A program made the translations under genes and the position numbers. Of a stretch of 61,223 nt of DNA, positions 28,718 through 37,367 are shown one piece after another. A model generated the notes under the pieces. It was not told the DNA's origin. It was given only the letters and a program-made list of their open reading frames with translations, and did not search any database. The DNA comes from Streptomyces violaceoruber (GTDB lineage Bacteria > Actinomycetota > Actinomycetes > Streptomycetales > Streptomycetaceae), in NCBI GenBank assembly GCA_000720805.1, contig JODI01000090.1, positions 1 to 61,223 of the forward strand, in the 5' to 3' direction. Numbering within the stretch: position 1 is the stretch's first letter; each line of letters begins with the position of its first letter.

Positions 28718-29038
28718 GTGACCTACGTCATCGCGCAGCCTTGTGTCGACGTCAAGGACAAGGCGTGCATTGAGGAGTGCCCGGTCGACTGCATCTACGA
28801 GGGCCAGCGGTCCTTGTACATCCACCCGGACGAATGCGTCGACTGTGGTGCCTGTGAGCCGGTCTGCCCGGTCGAGGCGATCTTCTACGAAGACGACACT
28901 CCCGAGGAGTGGAAGGACTACTACAAGGCGAACGTCGAGTTCTTCGACGAGCTGGGCTCGCCCGGCGGAGCCAGCAAGCTGGGTCTGATCGAGCGCGACC
29001 ACCCCTTCATCGCCGCGTTGCCGCCGCAGAACCAGTAA
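28718..29038 (+). CDS. fdxA: Seven-iron ferredoxin FdxA
   Basis: 106-residue electron carrier. The N-terminal half has the [3Fe-4S]/[4Fe-4S] Cys pattern (Cys9, then CIEECPVDC, and CVDCGACEPVCP); the C-terminal half is the acidic extension typical of actinobacterial and mycobacterial FdxA. GTG at 28718 follows GAGGAGG with good spacing. The electron partner is not shown by the neighbourhood. A long perfect hairpin terminates the gene. Confidence 0.95.
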   Translation: MTYVIAQPCVDVKDKACIEECPVDCIYEGQRSLYIHPDECVDCGACEPVCPVEAIFYEDDTPEEWKDYYKANVEFFDELGSPGGASKLGLIERDHPFIAALPPQNQ

Positions 29039-29057
29039 GAGCGGCCGGCACCGTGCC

Positions 29058-29111
29058 GCCTCGGTCCCGTACGACCCGATCACTCGCCTGATCGCCGTAC
29101 GGGACCGAGGC
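29058..29111 (+). terminator. fdxA terminator
   Basis: A 16-bp perfect stem, GCCTCGGTCCCGTACG with its complement, encloses a 22-base loop that itself contains GATCA-N6-TGATC. It begins 20 bp after the fdxA stop and ends about 35 bp before dapC, isolating the two genes. Confidence 0.85.
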
Positions 29112-29145
29112 GTTTGCCGTACTGACGAAAGTGAGCCCGAGAACC

Positions 29146-30240
29146 GTGTCCGCAGTCTCCGAACGCCTGCCCGCCTTCCCCTGGGACAAGCTGGCGCCGT
29201 ACAAGACGACGGCCTCCGCGCACCCGGACGGCATCGTCGATCTGTCCGTCGGCACCCCGGTCGACCCGGTGCCCGACCTGATCCAGAAGGCGCTCGTCGA
29301 CGCGGCGGACTCACCCGGCTACCCGACGGTCTGGGGCACCCCCGCGCTGCGTGACGCGATCACCGGCTGGCTGGAGCGCCGCCTGGGCGCCCGCGAGGTC
29401 ACCCACCGGCACGTCCTGCCGATCGTCGGCTCCAAGGAACTCGTCGCCTGGCTCCCCACCCAGCTGGGCCTCGGCCCCGGCGACCGGGTGGCCTACCCGC
29501 GCCTTGCCTACCCGACCTACGAGGTCGGCGCCCGCCTCGCCCGCGCGGACCACGAGGTCTACGACGACCCGACGCGACTGGACCCGGCCGGCCTGAAGCT
29601 GCTCTGGCTCAACTCGCCGTCCAACCCGACGGGCCGGGTCCTGGCGAAGGACGAGCTGACCCGGATCGTCGCCTGGGCGCGTGAGCACGGCGTCCTGCTC
29701 TTCTCCGACGAGTGCTACCTGGAGCTGGGCTGGGAGGCCGACCCGGTCTCGGTGCTGCACCCGGACGTGAACGGCGGCTCGTACGAGGGCATCGTCGCGG
29801 TCCACTCCCTCTCCAAGCGCTCCAACCTGGCCGGCTACCGGGCCGCGTTCCTCGCGGGCGACCCGGCCGTCCTGGCACCTCTGCTGGAGATCCGCAAGCA
29901 CGGCGGCATGATGACCCCGGCACCGACCCAGGCGGCGGTCGTGGCGGCCCTCGGCGACGACACGCACGTCCACGAGCAGCGCGAGCGGTACACGGCCCGC
30001 CGCGCCCTGCTGCGCGAGTCCCTGCTCGACCACGGCTTCCGCATCGAGCACAGCGAGGCGAGCCTCTACCTGTGGGCCACGCGAGACGAGTCCTGCTGGG
30101 AAACCGTGGCGCACCTGGCCGAGCTGGGCATCCTGGTGGCGCCGGGCGACTTCTACGGCGAGGCCGGCGCGAGGTTCGTGCGCGTGGCGCTGACGGCGAC
30201 GGACGAGCGGGTGCGGGCCGCCGTGGAGCGGCTGAAGTAG
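29146..30240 (+). CDS. dapC: Succinyldiaminopimelate transaminase DapC
   Basis: 364-residue PLP enzyme (fold type I) that converts N-succinyl-2-amino-6-oxopimelate to N-succinyl-L,L-diaminopimelate in the lysine/peptidoglycan pathway. The opening FPWDKLAPYKTTASAHPDGIVDLSVGTP is characteristic. PLP Lys224 lies in SLSKRSNLAGYR, and NSPSNPTGR and the SDECYLELGW motif bind cofactor. GTG 29146 gives the family's usual length; GTG 29131 is possible. It fits functionally with dapE 1.8 kb downstream. A short tandem repeat begins right after the stop. Confidence 0.93.
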   Translation: MSAVSERLPAFPWDKLAPYKTTASAHPDGIVDLSVGTPVDPVPDLIQKALVDAADSPGYPTVWGTPALRDAITGWLERRLGAREVTHRHVLPIVGSKELVAWLPTQLGLGPGDRVAYPRLAYPTYEVGARLARADHEVYDDPTRLDPAGLKLLWLNSPSNPTGRVLAKDELTRIVAWAREHGVLLFSDECYLELGWEADPVSVLHPDVNGGSYEGIVAVHSLSKRSNLAGYRAAFLAGDPAVLAPLLEIRKHGGMMTPAPTQAAVVAALGDDTHVHEQRERYTARRALLRESLLDHGFRIEHSEASLYLWATRDESCWETVAHLAELGILVAPGDFYGEAGARFVRVALTATDERVRAAVERLK

Positions 30241-30647
30241 GCGCGACCGAACGCGACCGAACGCGACCGAAACGGCGGACACGCACGGAACGGCGTCGGA
30301 CACGCGAAACGGCGGGGGCCGGGGGGGAAACCCGGGCCCCCCCCCGCCCCCCCCCGCGCGGGCGCCGCCTTCTTCACGGCCTTGCCACCGGTCTTGCCCA
30401 CAGTCGGCACCGCCTTCGTCACGGCCTTGCCGCCGGTGTCACCCGCGGTGCCGGTCAGCTTCTGCGCCGCACCGTCGACGGAGTCGCCGACGTTCGCCCC
30501 GTCCAGGGCGGTCAGCCCACCGAGGTTCGGGGCGGTGGGCAGCTCGGGGGCCGCACTGGCGGAGCCGGCCGCACCGACCCCGGCAGCCGCTCCCGCAGCG
30601 ACGAGCAGCGCGGCACGGGCGATCCGTCGGGTCAGGGGGAGGGACAT
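30153..30647 (-). CDS. Small secreted Ala/Gly/Lys-rich protein, C-terminus doubtful
   Basis: ATG 30647 with AAGGAG upstream begins a clear Sec signal peptide (RRIARAALLVAAGAAAG...ASAAP). A short mature region follows with repeated DTGGKAVTKAVP / GKTGGKAVKKAAP units. From about residue 97 the frame crosses a G/C homopolymer tract and then reads antisense to the dapC 3' end, which is implausible. The true gene probably ends soon after the repeats in another frame. The coordinates are those of the open frame; trust the N-terminal ~95 residues only. Function unknown. Confidence 0.6.
   Translation of the reverse strand: MSLPLTRRIARAALLVAAGAAAGVGAAGSASAAPELPTAPNLGGLTALDGANVGDSVDGAAQKLTGTAGDTGGKAVTKAVPTVGKTGGKAVKKAAPARGGAGGGPGFPPGPRRFACPTPFRACPPFRSRSVAFGRAYFSRSTAARTRSSVAVSATRTNLAPASP
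30241..30362. repeat. Post-stop short tandem repeats and G/C homopolymer tract
   Basis: Directly after the dapC stop the 10-mer CGCGACCGAA occurs three times (30242-30271). Two related units of 18-20 bp, ACGGCG..GACACGC..GAA, follow to about 30312. Then comes a G/C homopolymer stretch (G5, G7, C9 and C9 runs, about 30313-30356) that can fold as an imperfect hairpin and may act as a convergent terminator. Such runs are prone to slippage and to sequencing error. Confidence 0.75.
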
Positions 30648-30918
30648 GTTGCTCCTTTGACGGGAGGAAACGATCTCAGACGCCGTGATTACCGCTCGAA
30701 GCCCGGGAAGGTTGCGGAGAAGCAACGTAAAGAGTTGGCAATGTGTCGCATTATCGGCTCCGGATGAAAACGGGCAAAGGGCACCCGGTCCGAAATGCGC
30801 CGAATCCTTACGGCCCTGTGCTCCCAAGGGTTTCACCGGCAGGGGGTGACGGGCCGAAAACCTGCGCACACCCCCGCCCGAACCCGGCCTGCGTAACCCG
30901 TCCGGGTGGGCCCCCGCA

Positions 30919-31959
30919 CTACTGTGCAGTCACGATCCGGACCGCGCCCACATCCTCGTTCGCCGTCTTGGCCGCCTCGTCCGCCTTGCCTGTCTTCTCC
31001 GGCTGCTTCTCCGCGTCGGCCGAGTCCGCCGTGTCCTCCGGACGCCACCGGCTGTCGGTGTTCCCCGCGACCCACTGCCGGCCGGCGTACGAGACGCGTT
31101 CGATGTGCAGGGCGGAGGCGTTGGCGACCGCCCAGTGGGCCAGCTGCCAGCCGCGCTCGCGCAGGCTGCGGCCGGAACCCTGCTCCGCCCGGTCGGCGGT
31201 CACCGGCAGCGTCACGGTCCGGCCGCCGTCGCCGGTGGCGTTCGCGGAGGGCGTCGGCGTGGGCGACGGCGTCGACGTAGCGCCCACCTCGGCGGCGGCA
31301 GGCTCCAGCACGTCCCGTCCGAAGTCCCGTACGAGGGCCGAGCGCACCGCGTCCGGATCGGCGGCCCGGGTGGCGGCCGGGCGCCCCTGACAGGTCAGCG
31401 TGGCCGCCGACTGCCCGGTGAGGGCGGCGGCGAGCAGGGTGGCGTCCGACTCGTGCTTGGCGTACGCCGTCGGGAAGCCGCTGCGCTGCACGCGCTGCGC
31501 GGCGACCGTCAGCGGAAGGTCCGTGTAGTCCGGCACCTTGGCCAGGTGCTTGTAGAAGACACCCGCCGCGTACGTCGGGTCCATGATCTCCCGCGGGGTG
31601 CCCCAGCCCTGCGAGGGCCGCTGCTGGAACAGGCCGAGCGAGTCACGGTCGCCGTGGTCCATGTTGCGCAGACCCGACTCCTGGAGCGCGGTCGCGAGCG
31701 CTATCGTCACCGCCCGCTCGGGCATCCCGCGGCCGGTGCCCACGGCCGCGATCGTCGCCGCGTTCACCGCCTGCTCCGGGGTGAACTCGTACGTCGCCGC
31801 CGCACTCCCGCCCGAGACGACCTTGCATCCCGGTGTGTTCCCGCCTCCGGTGACGTACTGCACCGCGAGATAGCCGGCGACGGCGCACAGGACCACGAAG
31901 GCCGCCCCGCAACGGAAGAGGCGACCGCGACGTCTGGGACGAGGGGACTGCTCTGGCAT
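30919..31959 (-). CDS. Membrane-anchored lysozyme-like (SLT-fold) protein
   Basis: 346 residues. A basic N-terminus (SPRPRRRGRLFR) and one hydrophobic helix at about 17-36 anchor it. The body contains ALQESGLRNMDHGDRDSLGLFQQRPSQGWG, a lysozyme/transglycosylase-like core with Glu in the QESG position, and PTYAAGVFYKHL. The C-terminus is Thr/Pro then acidic/Lys-rich. I infer a cell-wall role; automated annotation of such proteins is often misleading. ATG 31959 chosen; GTG 31965 sits two codons earlier next to a TATCTT, so a leaderless start is possible. Divergent from dapE. Confidence 0.7.
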   Translation of the reverse strand: MPEQSPRPRRRGRLFRCGAAFVVLCAVAGYLAVQYVTGGGNTPGCKVVSGGSAAATYEFTPEQAVNAATIAAVGTGRGMPERAVTIALATALQESGLRNMDHGDRDSLGLFQQRPSQGWGTPREIMDPTYAAGVFYKHLAKVPDYTDLPLTVAAQRVQRSGFPTAYAKHESDATLLAAALTGQSAATLTCQGRPAATRAADPDAVRSALVRDFGRDVLEPAAAEVGATSTPSPTPTPSANATGDGGRTVTLPVTADRAEQGSGRSLRERGWQLAHWAVANASALHIERVSYAGRQWVAGNTDSRWRPEDTADSADAEKQPEKTGKADEAAKTANEDVGAVRIVTAQ

Positions 31960-32041
31960 CCGCACAAGATACTGGAGAGTACGGCGCCCGGGGTGCCGGG
32001 TGCGGACAGTTGGCCGATGGCCGGGCGTTAGGGTCGACAGC

Positions 32042-33121
32042 ATGGCCGACACCCCGCTTGACCTCACGCTGGACGCCGCCCGGCTCACCGCGCAGCTCGT
32101 CGACTTCCCCTCCGAGAGCGGCACCGAGAAGCCCCTCGCGGACGCGATCGAGACCGCGCTGCGCGCCCTGCCGCACCTGACGGTGGACCGGTACGGCAAC
32201 AACGTCGTCGCCCGTACGAACCTGGGCCGGTCGGAACGCGTCGTCCTCGCCGGCCACATCGACACCGTCCCCATCGCGGACAACGTCCCCTCGCGCCTCG
32301 ACGACGAGGGCGTGCTGTGGGGCTGCGGCACGTGCGACATGAAGTCCGGGGTGGCGGTGCAACTGCGCATCGCGGCCACGGTGCCGGCGCCCAACCGTGA
32401 CCTGACCTTCGTCTTCTACGACAACGAGGAGGTCGCCGCGCACCTGAACGGCCTGAAGCACGTCGCGGAGGCCCATCCGGACTGGCTGGAGGGCGACTTC
32501 GCGGTCCTGCTGGAGCCGACGGACGGTCAGGTGGAGGGCGGCTGCCAGGGCACGCTGAGGATGTTCCTGAAGTTCACCGGGGAGCGGGCGCACTCCGCGC
32601 GCGCGTGGATGGGCTCCAACGCGATCCACGCCGCCGCGCCGGCGCTCGCCAGGCTCGCCGCGTACGAGCCGCGCCAGCCGGTCGTGGACGGCCTGCGGTT
32701 CCACGAGGGCCTCAACGCCGTACGCGTCGAAGGCGGCGTCGCCACCAACGTCATCCCCGACGCCTGCACCCTCGTCGTCAACTTCCGCTACGCGCCCGAC
32801 CGCAGCGAGGCGGAGGCGGAGGCGTTCGTACGCGAGTACTTCGCCGACTGCGGCGTGGACGAGTTCGTCGTCGACGACCACACCGGCGGCGCCCGCCCCG
32901 GCCTCACCCACCCCGCCGCGCGGTCCTTCATGGCGGCCGTCGGCGGCGAGGCCCGCCCCAAGTTCGGCTGGACGGACGTGGCCCGCTTCAGCGCGCTGGG
33001 CGTGCCGGCCGTGAACTACAGCCCGGGTGACCCGCTCCTCGCCCACAAGGTGGACGAGCGGGTCAAGGCCTCGCTGATTCCGGAGGCGGAGGAGCGGCTG
33101 CGGTCCTGGCTGACGTCCTGA
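32042..33121 (+). CDS. dapE: Succinyl-diaminopimelate desuccinylase DapE
   Basis: 359-residue M20 metallopeptidase-fold enzyme releasing L,L-diaminopimelate from its N-succinyl form for lysine and peptidoglycan synthesis. The metal-binding motifs are AGHIDTVPI, GCGTCDMKSG and YDNEEV (catalytic Glu pair), plus a late HK (LLAHKVDE). The dimerisation lid lies around residues 175-285. ATG 32042 is the first good codon. It works two steps after DapC, encoded nearby. Confidence 0.94.
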   Translation: MADTPLDLTLDAARLTAQLVDFPSESGTEKPLADAIETALRALPHLTVDRYGNNVVARTNLGRSERVVLAGHIDTVPIADNVPSRLDDEGVLWGCGTCDMKSGVAVQLRIAATVPAPNRDLTFVFYDNEEVAAHLNGLKHVAEAHPDWLEGDFAVLLEPTDGQVEGGCQGTLRMFLKFTGERAHSARAWMGSNAIHAAAPALARLAAYEPRQPVVDGLRFHEGLNAVRVEGGVATNVIPDACTLVVNFRYAPDRSEAEAEAFVREYFADCGVDEFVVDDHTGGARPGLTHPAARSFMAAVGGEARPKFGWTDVARFSALGVPAVNYSPGDPLLAHKVDERVKASLIPEAEERLRSWLTS

Positions 33122-33230
33122 GGCACGGCCGTGCCGCATGGCGCTTCATGGCGGACATGCCCGCGTCCCCCGTCCGTAACCCGCGTAGATCTACGCTGAG
33201 GTGGAAACACCGCAAGCGGAGGGAGCGCAC

Positions 33231-33989
33231 ATGGCTACTGGCAACCCCGAGGGCAAGAAGCAGCCGCCGGAGGAGCAGCGCCTGGGACCGGTGCTCCGCA
33301 GGCGAGGCCAGGTCCAGGCGAGCACGACCGACCAGCGGCTGCTGGACGAACGCGCGCCCTCGGACTGGGTCCACACCGACCCGTGGCGGGTGCTGCGCAT
33401 CCAGTCGGAGTTCATCGAGGGCTTCGGCACGCTCGCCGAACTCCCGGCCGCGATCAGCGTGTTCGGCTCGGCGCGGACGTCCGTGGACTCACCCGAGTAC
33501 GAGGCGGGCGTGCGGCTGGGGCGGGGCCTGGTGGAGGCGGGCTTCGCGGTGATCACGGGCGGCGGGCCGGGCGCCATGGAAGCCGCCAACAAGGGCGCCA
33601 GTGAAGCGAACGGCATCTCCGTCGGGCTCGGCATCGAGCTGCCCTTCGAGCAGGGACTGAACGCCTACGTCGACATCGGCCTGAACTTCCGGTATTTCTT
33701 CGTCAGAAAAATGATGTTCGTGAAGTACGCGCAGGGATTCGTGGTGCTGCCCGGCGGCCTCGGCACCCTGGACGAACTCTTCGAGGCCCTGACCCTGGTC
33801 CAGACCCAGAAGGTCACCCGCTTCCCGATCGTCCTCTTCGGCACCGAGTACTGGGGCGGGCTGATCGACTGGCTGAAGAACACCCTGATCGCTCAGGGCA
33901 AGGCAGCCGAGAAGGACCTGATGCTGTTCCACCTCACGGACGACGTGGACGAGGCGGTGGCGCTGGTGTCGAAGGAGGCGGGGCGCTAG
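33231..33989 (+). CDS. TIGR00730 family Rossmann-fold protein (LOG family)
   Basis: 252 residues. The nucleotide-binding motifs GGGPGAMEAANKGA and PGGLGTLDELFEAL define the LOG family, members of which release cytokinin-like bases from AMP derivatives. The bacterial subgroup's physiological substrate is uncertain. ATG 33231 is preceded by GGAGGG at the right distance; a GTG 10 codons upstream is less likely. The neighbour dapE and the following genes match the mycobacterial Rv1202-Rv1210 order. Confidence 0.9.
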   Translation: MATGNPEGKKQPPEEQRLGPVLRRRGQVQASTTDQRLLDERAPSDWVHTDPWRVLRIQSEFIEGFGTLAELPAAISVFGSARTSVDSPEYEAGVRLGRGLVEAGFAVITGGGPGAMEAANKGASEANGISVGLGIELPFEQGLNAYVDIGLNFRYFFVRKMMFVKYAQGFVVLPGGLGTLDELFEALTLVQTQKVTRFPIVLFGTEYWGGLIDWLKNTLIAQGKAAEKDLMLFHLTDDVDEAVALVSKEAGR

Positions 33990-34004
33990 CGGGGTCGCGA
34001 AGGC

Positions 34005-34040
34005 CGCCGGGCCAGGGGGCGAAGGCCCCCTGGCCCGGCG
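34005..34040. terminator. Bidirectional terminator between convergent genes
   Basis: A 15-bp perfect GC stem, CGCCGGGCCAGGGGG with its complement, and a 6-base loop lie in the 62-bp gap between the LOG gene and the convergent DHPS-like gene. Serves both strands. Confidence 0.8.
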
Positions 34041-34051
34041 CGGCGAACGCG

Positions 34052-34912
34052 CTACGCCAGGCCCCGCCGGGCCACTGCGGGCTCCCGGTGGCCCGCGATC
34101 GACGCCACCATGTCCAGCACCTGCCGCGTCTCCGCCACCTCGTGCACCCGGTACACCTGCGCGCCCAGCCACGCCGACACCGCCGTCGTGGCCAGCGTGC
34201 CGACCACCCGCTCCTTCACCGGCCGGTCCAGAGTCTCGCCCACGAAGTCCTTGTTGGACAGGGACACCAGCACCGGCCAGCCCGTCGCGACCATCTCGCC
34301 CAGCCGCCGGGTCGCCTCCAGACTGTGCCGGGTGTTCTTCCCGAAGTCGTGCCCGGGATCGATCAGCACGGACTCCCGAGGCACACCGAGGGACACCGCA
34401 CGCTCGGCGAGCCCCAGGGTCACCTCCAGGATGTCGGCCATGACGTCGTCGTACGTCACCCGGTGCGGCCGCGTCCGGGGCTGCGCACCGCCCGCGTGCG
34501 TGCACACCAGCCCCACCTCGTACCGCGCGGCGACCTCCGCCAGCCCGGGATCCACGCCACCCCACGCGTCGTTCAGCAGGTCCGCCCCGGCCTCGCAGAC
34601 CGCCTCGCCGACCTCGGCCCGCCAGGTGTCCACGCTGATGACGACGTCCGGGAAGCGCCGCCGTACCTCCACCACGAAGCCGACGGTCCGCCGCGCCTCC
34701 TCCTCGGCGGTCACCTCCTCGCCCGGCCCGGCCTTCACCCCGCCGATGTCGACGATGGCCGCGCCCTGAGCCACCGCCTGCTCCACGCGCGCGAGGGCGG
34801 GTTCGTCGCGGAAGGTGGCCCCCTGGTCGTAGAAGGAGTCCGGGGTCCGGTTCACGATCGCCATGATCACCGGCTCGTGCGGCTCGAATTCCCGCCTGCC
34901 CAGCCTGAGCAT
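34052..34912 (-). CDS. Dihydropteroate synthase-like protein (FolP2 type)
   Basis: 286-residue TIM-barrel protein of the DHPS family. The N-terminal motif VNRTPDSFYDQGATF and later SVDTWRAEV, LLNDAWGG and DPGHDFGKN are DHPS landmarks. However, the substrate loop normally reading GGxSTRPG is DIGGVKAGPGEEV here, as in mycobacterial FolP2, which as I recall lacks DHPS activity. It is therefore more likely a paralogue of unknown reaction than the folate enzyme itself. It sits between the LOG and DivIVA-like genes, the place FolP2 has in mycobacteria. ATG 34912. Confidence 0.85.
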   Translation of the reverse strand: MLRLGRREFEPHEPVIMAIVNRTPDSFYDQGATFRDEPALARVEQAVAQGAAIVDIGGVKAGPGEEVTAEEEARRTVGFVVEVRRRFPDVVISVDTWRAEVGEAVCEAGADLLNDAWGGVDPGLAEVAARYEVGLVCTHAGGAQPRTRPHRVTYDDVMADILEVTLGLAERAVSLGVPRESVLIDPGHDFGKNTRHSLEATRRLGEMVATGWPVLVSLSNKDFVGETLDRPVKERVVGTLATTAVSAWLGAQVYRVHEVAETRQVLDMVASIAGHREPAVARRGLA

Positions 34913-35036
34913 CCCCTGTGACCTCTCCTAGTTCCGTCCGGCAACCGACCGCCTGCGACCCTAACTGTCAGCCTCGCATGGCACGATCGGACCCTGACAC
35001 ATTCGACACCGAGCTCAGACCGTGGGGACGTCAGCG

Positions 35037-35396
35037 ATGGTTATGTTCTTGTTCCTGGTCATCGCGCTGGCCGTGGTGGTCGCCGCGGTGACGCTCGCCG
35101 TCGTGGGCGGCGGCGAGGGCGACGGCCCGCTGCCGGAGGCCGCCCCCGAGCGGCTGCAGGACTTCCTGCCGCCGGACCGCCCGGTGGGCCGCGCGGACAT
35201 CGAGAGTCTGCGCTTCCCGCTGGCCGCCCGCGGGTACCGGATGGCGGACGTCGACGACGCGCTCGGCCGCCTCGCCGCCGAGCTCGCCGAGCGGGACGAC
35301 CGTATCGCCCACCTGGAGTCCGCCCTGGCCGGTGCCCGGGCCGCCGCGAGCCACATGTCCCTGGACAAGCCCGCCCGGCAGGAGGACCAGCCGTGA
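35037..35396 (+). CDS. DivIVA-domain membrane protein
   Basis: 119 residues. One N-terminal helix (MVMFLFLVIALAVVVAAVTLAVV) is followed by a hydrophilic part with the DivIVA-like signature FPLAARGYRMADVDDALGRL and a short coiled coil (LAERDDRIAHLESAL). Comparable to mycobacterial Rv1209. Probably a membrane-bound cytoplasmic scaffold; role unproven. ATG 35037 follows GGGGA; GTG 35022 is the alternative. Its stop overlaps the start of the glycosylase gene (GTGA). Confidence 0.85.
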   Translation: MVMFLFLVIALAVVVAAVTLAVVGGGEGDGPLPEAAPERLQDFLPPDRPVGRADIESLRFPLAARGYRMADVDDALGRLAAELAERDDRIAHLESALAGARAAASHMSLDKPARQEDQP

Positions 35397-35980
35397 GCGA
35401 CGGCGCCGCCCTCGCCGGTCCGGACGGCGCCCTGCGCTGTCCCTGGGCCCTGTCCACCGAGGACTACGTGACGTACCACGACAAGGAGTGGGGCCGCCCG
35501 GTCCGCGGCGACGACGCGCTCTTCGAACGCCTCAGCCTGGAGGCCTTCCAGTCCGGTCTGTCCTGGATCACGATCCTGCGCCGCCGCGAGGGCTTCCGCG
35601 CGGCCTTCGCGGGCTTCGAGATCGCCAAGGTCGCCACCTTCACGGACACCGACAAGGACCGCCTCCTCGCCGACCCCGGCATCATCCGCAACCGGGCCAA
35701 GATCGAGGCCACCCTCGCCAACGCCCGCGTCCTGGCCGACTGGCCCGCGGGCGAACTCGACGACCTCGTCTGGTCCCACGCCCCGGACCCGGCCAGGCGT
35801 CCGGCTCCCCGGACACTTTCCGACGTCCCGGCGGTCACGCCCGAGTCCACGGCCCTGTCGAAGGCCCTCAAGAAGCGTGGCATCCGCTTCGTGGGCCCGA
35901 CGACGGCGTACGCGCTGATGCAGGCGTGCGGACTGGTCGACGACCACCTGGAAGCATGCGTGGCGAGAGGAGCCGGCTGA
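35393..35980 (+). CDS. tag: DNA-3-methyladenine glycosylase I
   Basis: 195-residue base-excision repair enzyme removing 3-methyladenine. The family start CPWALSTEDYVTYHDKEWG supplies two zinc ligands (Cys and His), and the C-terminal DDHLEAC supplies the others. LSLEAFQSGLSWITILRRREGFRAAF is the helix-hairpin-helix-like core. Coupled to the DivIVA-like gene as in mycobacteria (Rv1209-Rv1210). Confidence 0.95.
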   Translation: MSDGAALAGPDGALRCPWALSTEDYVTYHDKEWGRPVRGDDALFERLSLEAFQSGLSWITILRRREGFRAAFAGFEIAKVATFTDTDKDRLLADPGIIRNRAKIEATLANARVLADWPAGELDDLVWSHAPDPARRPAPRTLSDVPAVTPESTALSKALKKRGIRFVGPTTAYALMQACGLVDDHLEACVARGAG

Positions 35981-35986
35981 GGGGCG

Positions 35987-36002
35987 GGGGCGCTAGCGCC
36001 CC
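35987..36002. terminator. 16-bp perfect palindrome between convergent genes
   Basis: GGGGCGCTAGCGCCCC lies across the stop codon of the enoyl-CoA hydratase gene and just after the glycosylase gene. It can form only a 6-bp stem with a CTAG loop, so it is a weak shared terminator candidate. Confidence 0.35.
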
Positions 36003-36796
36003 AGGTACTTCGGCTTCTCCTTGTTCACGAAGGCCTGCACCGCGATCGCGTGGTCCTGCGAGGACCCCGCCCGTGTCTGCAGCTCGTCCTCCTTCTCCAA
36101 GGTCTCAGCCAGCGAGTGCGACAGCCCGAACGCCACCGCCTCCTTGATCGCCCCGTACGCCACCGTCGGTCCCTCGGCCAGCATCCGCGCCACCTTCTCG
36201 GCCTCGCCGCGCAGCGATGAGGCCGGCACCAGACGGTTCGCGATACCGAGCTCGTAGGCCTCCTGCGCCTTGATGCTGCGCGGGAAGAGCAGCAGGTCGG
36301 TGGCGCGTCCGGGGCCGACGACCCGGGGCAGGGTCCACGAGACGCCCGAGTCGGCGGTCAGCGCGACGCCCGCGAAGGAGGTGTTGAAGGCCGCCGTGTC
36401 CGCCACGACCCGGTAGTCCGCGGCCAGCGCGAATCCGAATCCCGCGCCGGCAGCCACCCCGTTCACCCCGGCCACCACGGGCTTGGGCATCTCCGTCAGC
36501 GCCCGTACGACCGGGTTGTAGTGCTCCCGGACCGTGGTCATGGTCTGCCCCGTGCCCGCTTCGCGGTCGGCCGCCAGCAGCCCGATGTGCTCCTTGAGGT
36601 CCTGGCCCACACAGAACGCCCGGTCACCGGCGGCGGTCAGCAGCACGGCCCGTACGGCGGTGTCGTCCGCCGCGGACCGCACCGCGTCCCGGAGGGCGAC
36701 CTTGGTCGCGATGTCCAGCGCGTTCATCGCCTCGGGGCGGTTCAGCGTGATCGTCGCGAGTCCGTCGCTCACCTCGTACAGCACGGTGCCGGCCAT
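35993..36796 (-). CDS. Enoyl-CoA hydratase/isomerase family protein
   Basis: 267-residue crotonase-fold enzyme. The oxyanion-hole segments are AFCVGQDLKEH (near residue 60) and GVAAGAGFGFALAADYRV (near 115). The acid/base region reads ADSGVSWTLPRVVG, like the PaaG/PaaB subgroup (PDSGGSW), so it resembles 2-(1,2-epoxy-1,2-dihydrophenyl)acetyl-CoA isomerase-type members. No other phenylacetate or beta-oxidation gene is adjacent, so the substrate is open. ATG 36796. Confidence 0.9.
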   Translation of the reverse strand: MAGTVLYEVSDGLATITLNRPEAMNALDIATKVALRDAVRSAADDTAVRAVLLTAAGDRAFCVGQDLKEHIGLLAADREAGTGQTMTTVREHYNPVVRALTEMPKPVVAGVNGVAAGAGFGFALAADYRVVADTAAFNTSFAGVALTADSGVSWTLPRVVGPGRATDLLLFPRSIKAQEAYELGIANRLVPASSLRGEAEKVARMLAEGPTVAYGAIKEAVAFGLSHSLAETLEKEDELQTRAGSSQDHAIAVQAFVNKEKPKYLGR

Positions 36797-37175
36797 GGCG
36801 TTGTCCCCTCCGGTGTCTCGGTCAGGGCGTACCGGTCGGTACGTCCTGGTGTCCGAAGGACAGCATGGCGGAGATCATCGTCAAGGGACCGCTGCGGACG
36901 TGTGACCTGCGTCAAAGAATTCAGCACGGCATCCGGTCGGCGGATCGTCGTGCGGCGGCGCAGTATCGCAGCCACATCGCCGAATTGAGTGGTTTTGCTC
37001 GCGCGCGTTGCCCAAGCGATGCCGACTGATGTTGGTCATCGGGTCCTGAGATGCGGGATAATGGCCTGGAAGCAATGTGTTCGATGCCGGTGTCGCGTGT
37101 CCCGCTCCGGGAATGCGCGTGCCCTCCAGGGCTGTCGGCTTTGGCGATGAGCTGGTTTCAGGAAGGGGAACGAGC
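36797..37175 (+). promoter_or_regulatory. Divergent region with promoter for the DUF3117 gene
   Basis: 379 bp without a gene. A plausible vegetative promoter lies at 37033-37062: TGGTCA, 18 bases, GATAAT. It would give a leader of about 105 nt before the DUF3117 start. The part nearer 36800 should hold the promoter of the hydratase gene, but no clear motif was found there. Confidence 0.5.
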
Positions 37176-37343
37176 ATGGCGGCCATGAAGCCGCGGACGG
37201 GCGATGGCCCGCTCGAGGTGACCAAGGAGGGGCGGGGCATTGTCATGCGCGTTCCGCTCGAAGGCGGCGGTCGGCTCGTCGTCGAGCTGACCCCTGATGA
37301 GGCCGACGCGCTCGGTGACGCCCTCAAGAAGGTCGTCGGCTGA
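37176..37343 (+). CDS. DUF3117 family small protein
   Basis: 55 residues, highly conserved in actinobacteria (mycobacterial Rv1211 type): MAAMKPRTGDGPLEVTKEGR then LVVELTPDEADALGDALK. No cysteine, no membrane segment; probably a small beta/alpha cytosolic protein of unknown role. ATG 37176 has GGAAGGGGAA upstream. The strong promoter and strong intrinsic terminator around it suggest abundant monocistronic expression. Confidence 0.93.
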   Translation: MAAMKPRTGDGPLEVTKEGRGIVMRVPLEGGGRLVVELTPDEADALGDALKKVVG

Positions 37344-37367
37344 CGCGGAAGCGACCATACCCTTTCG

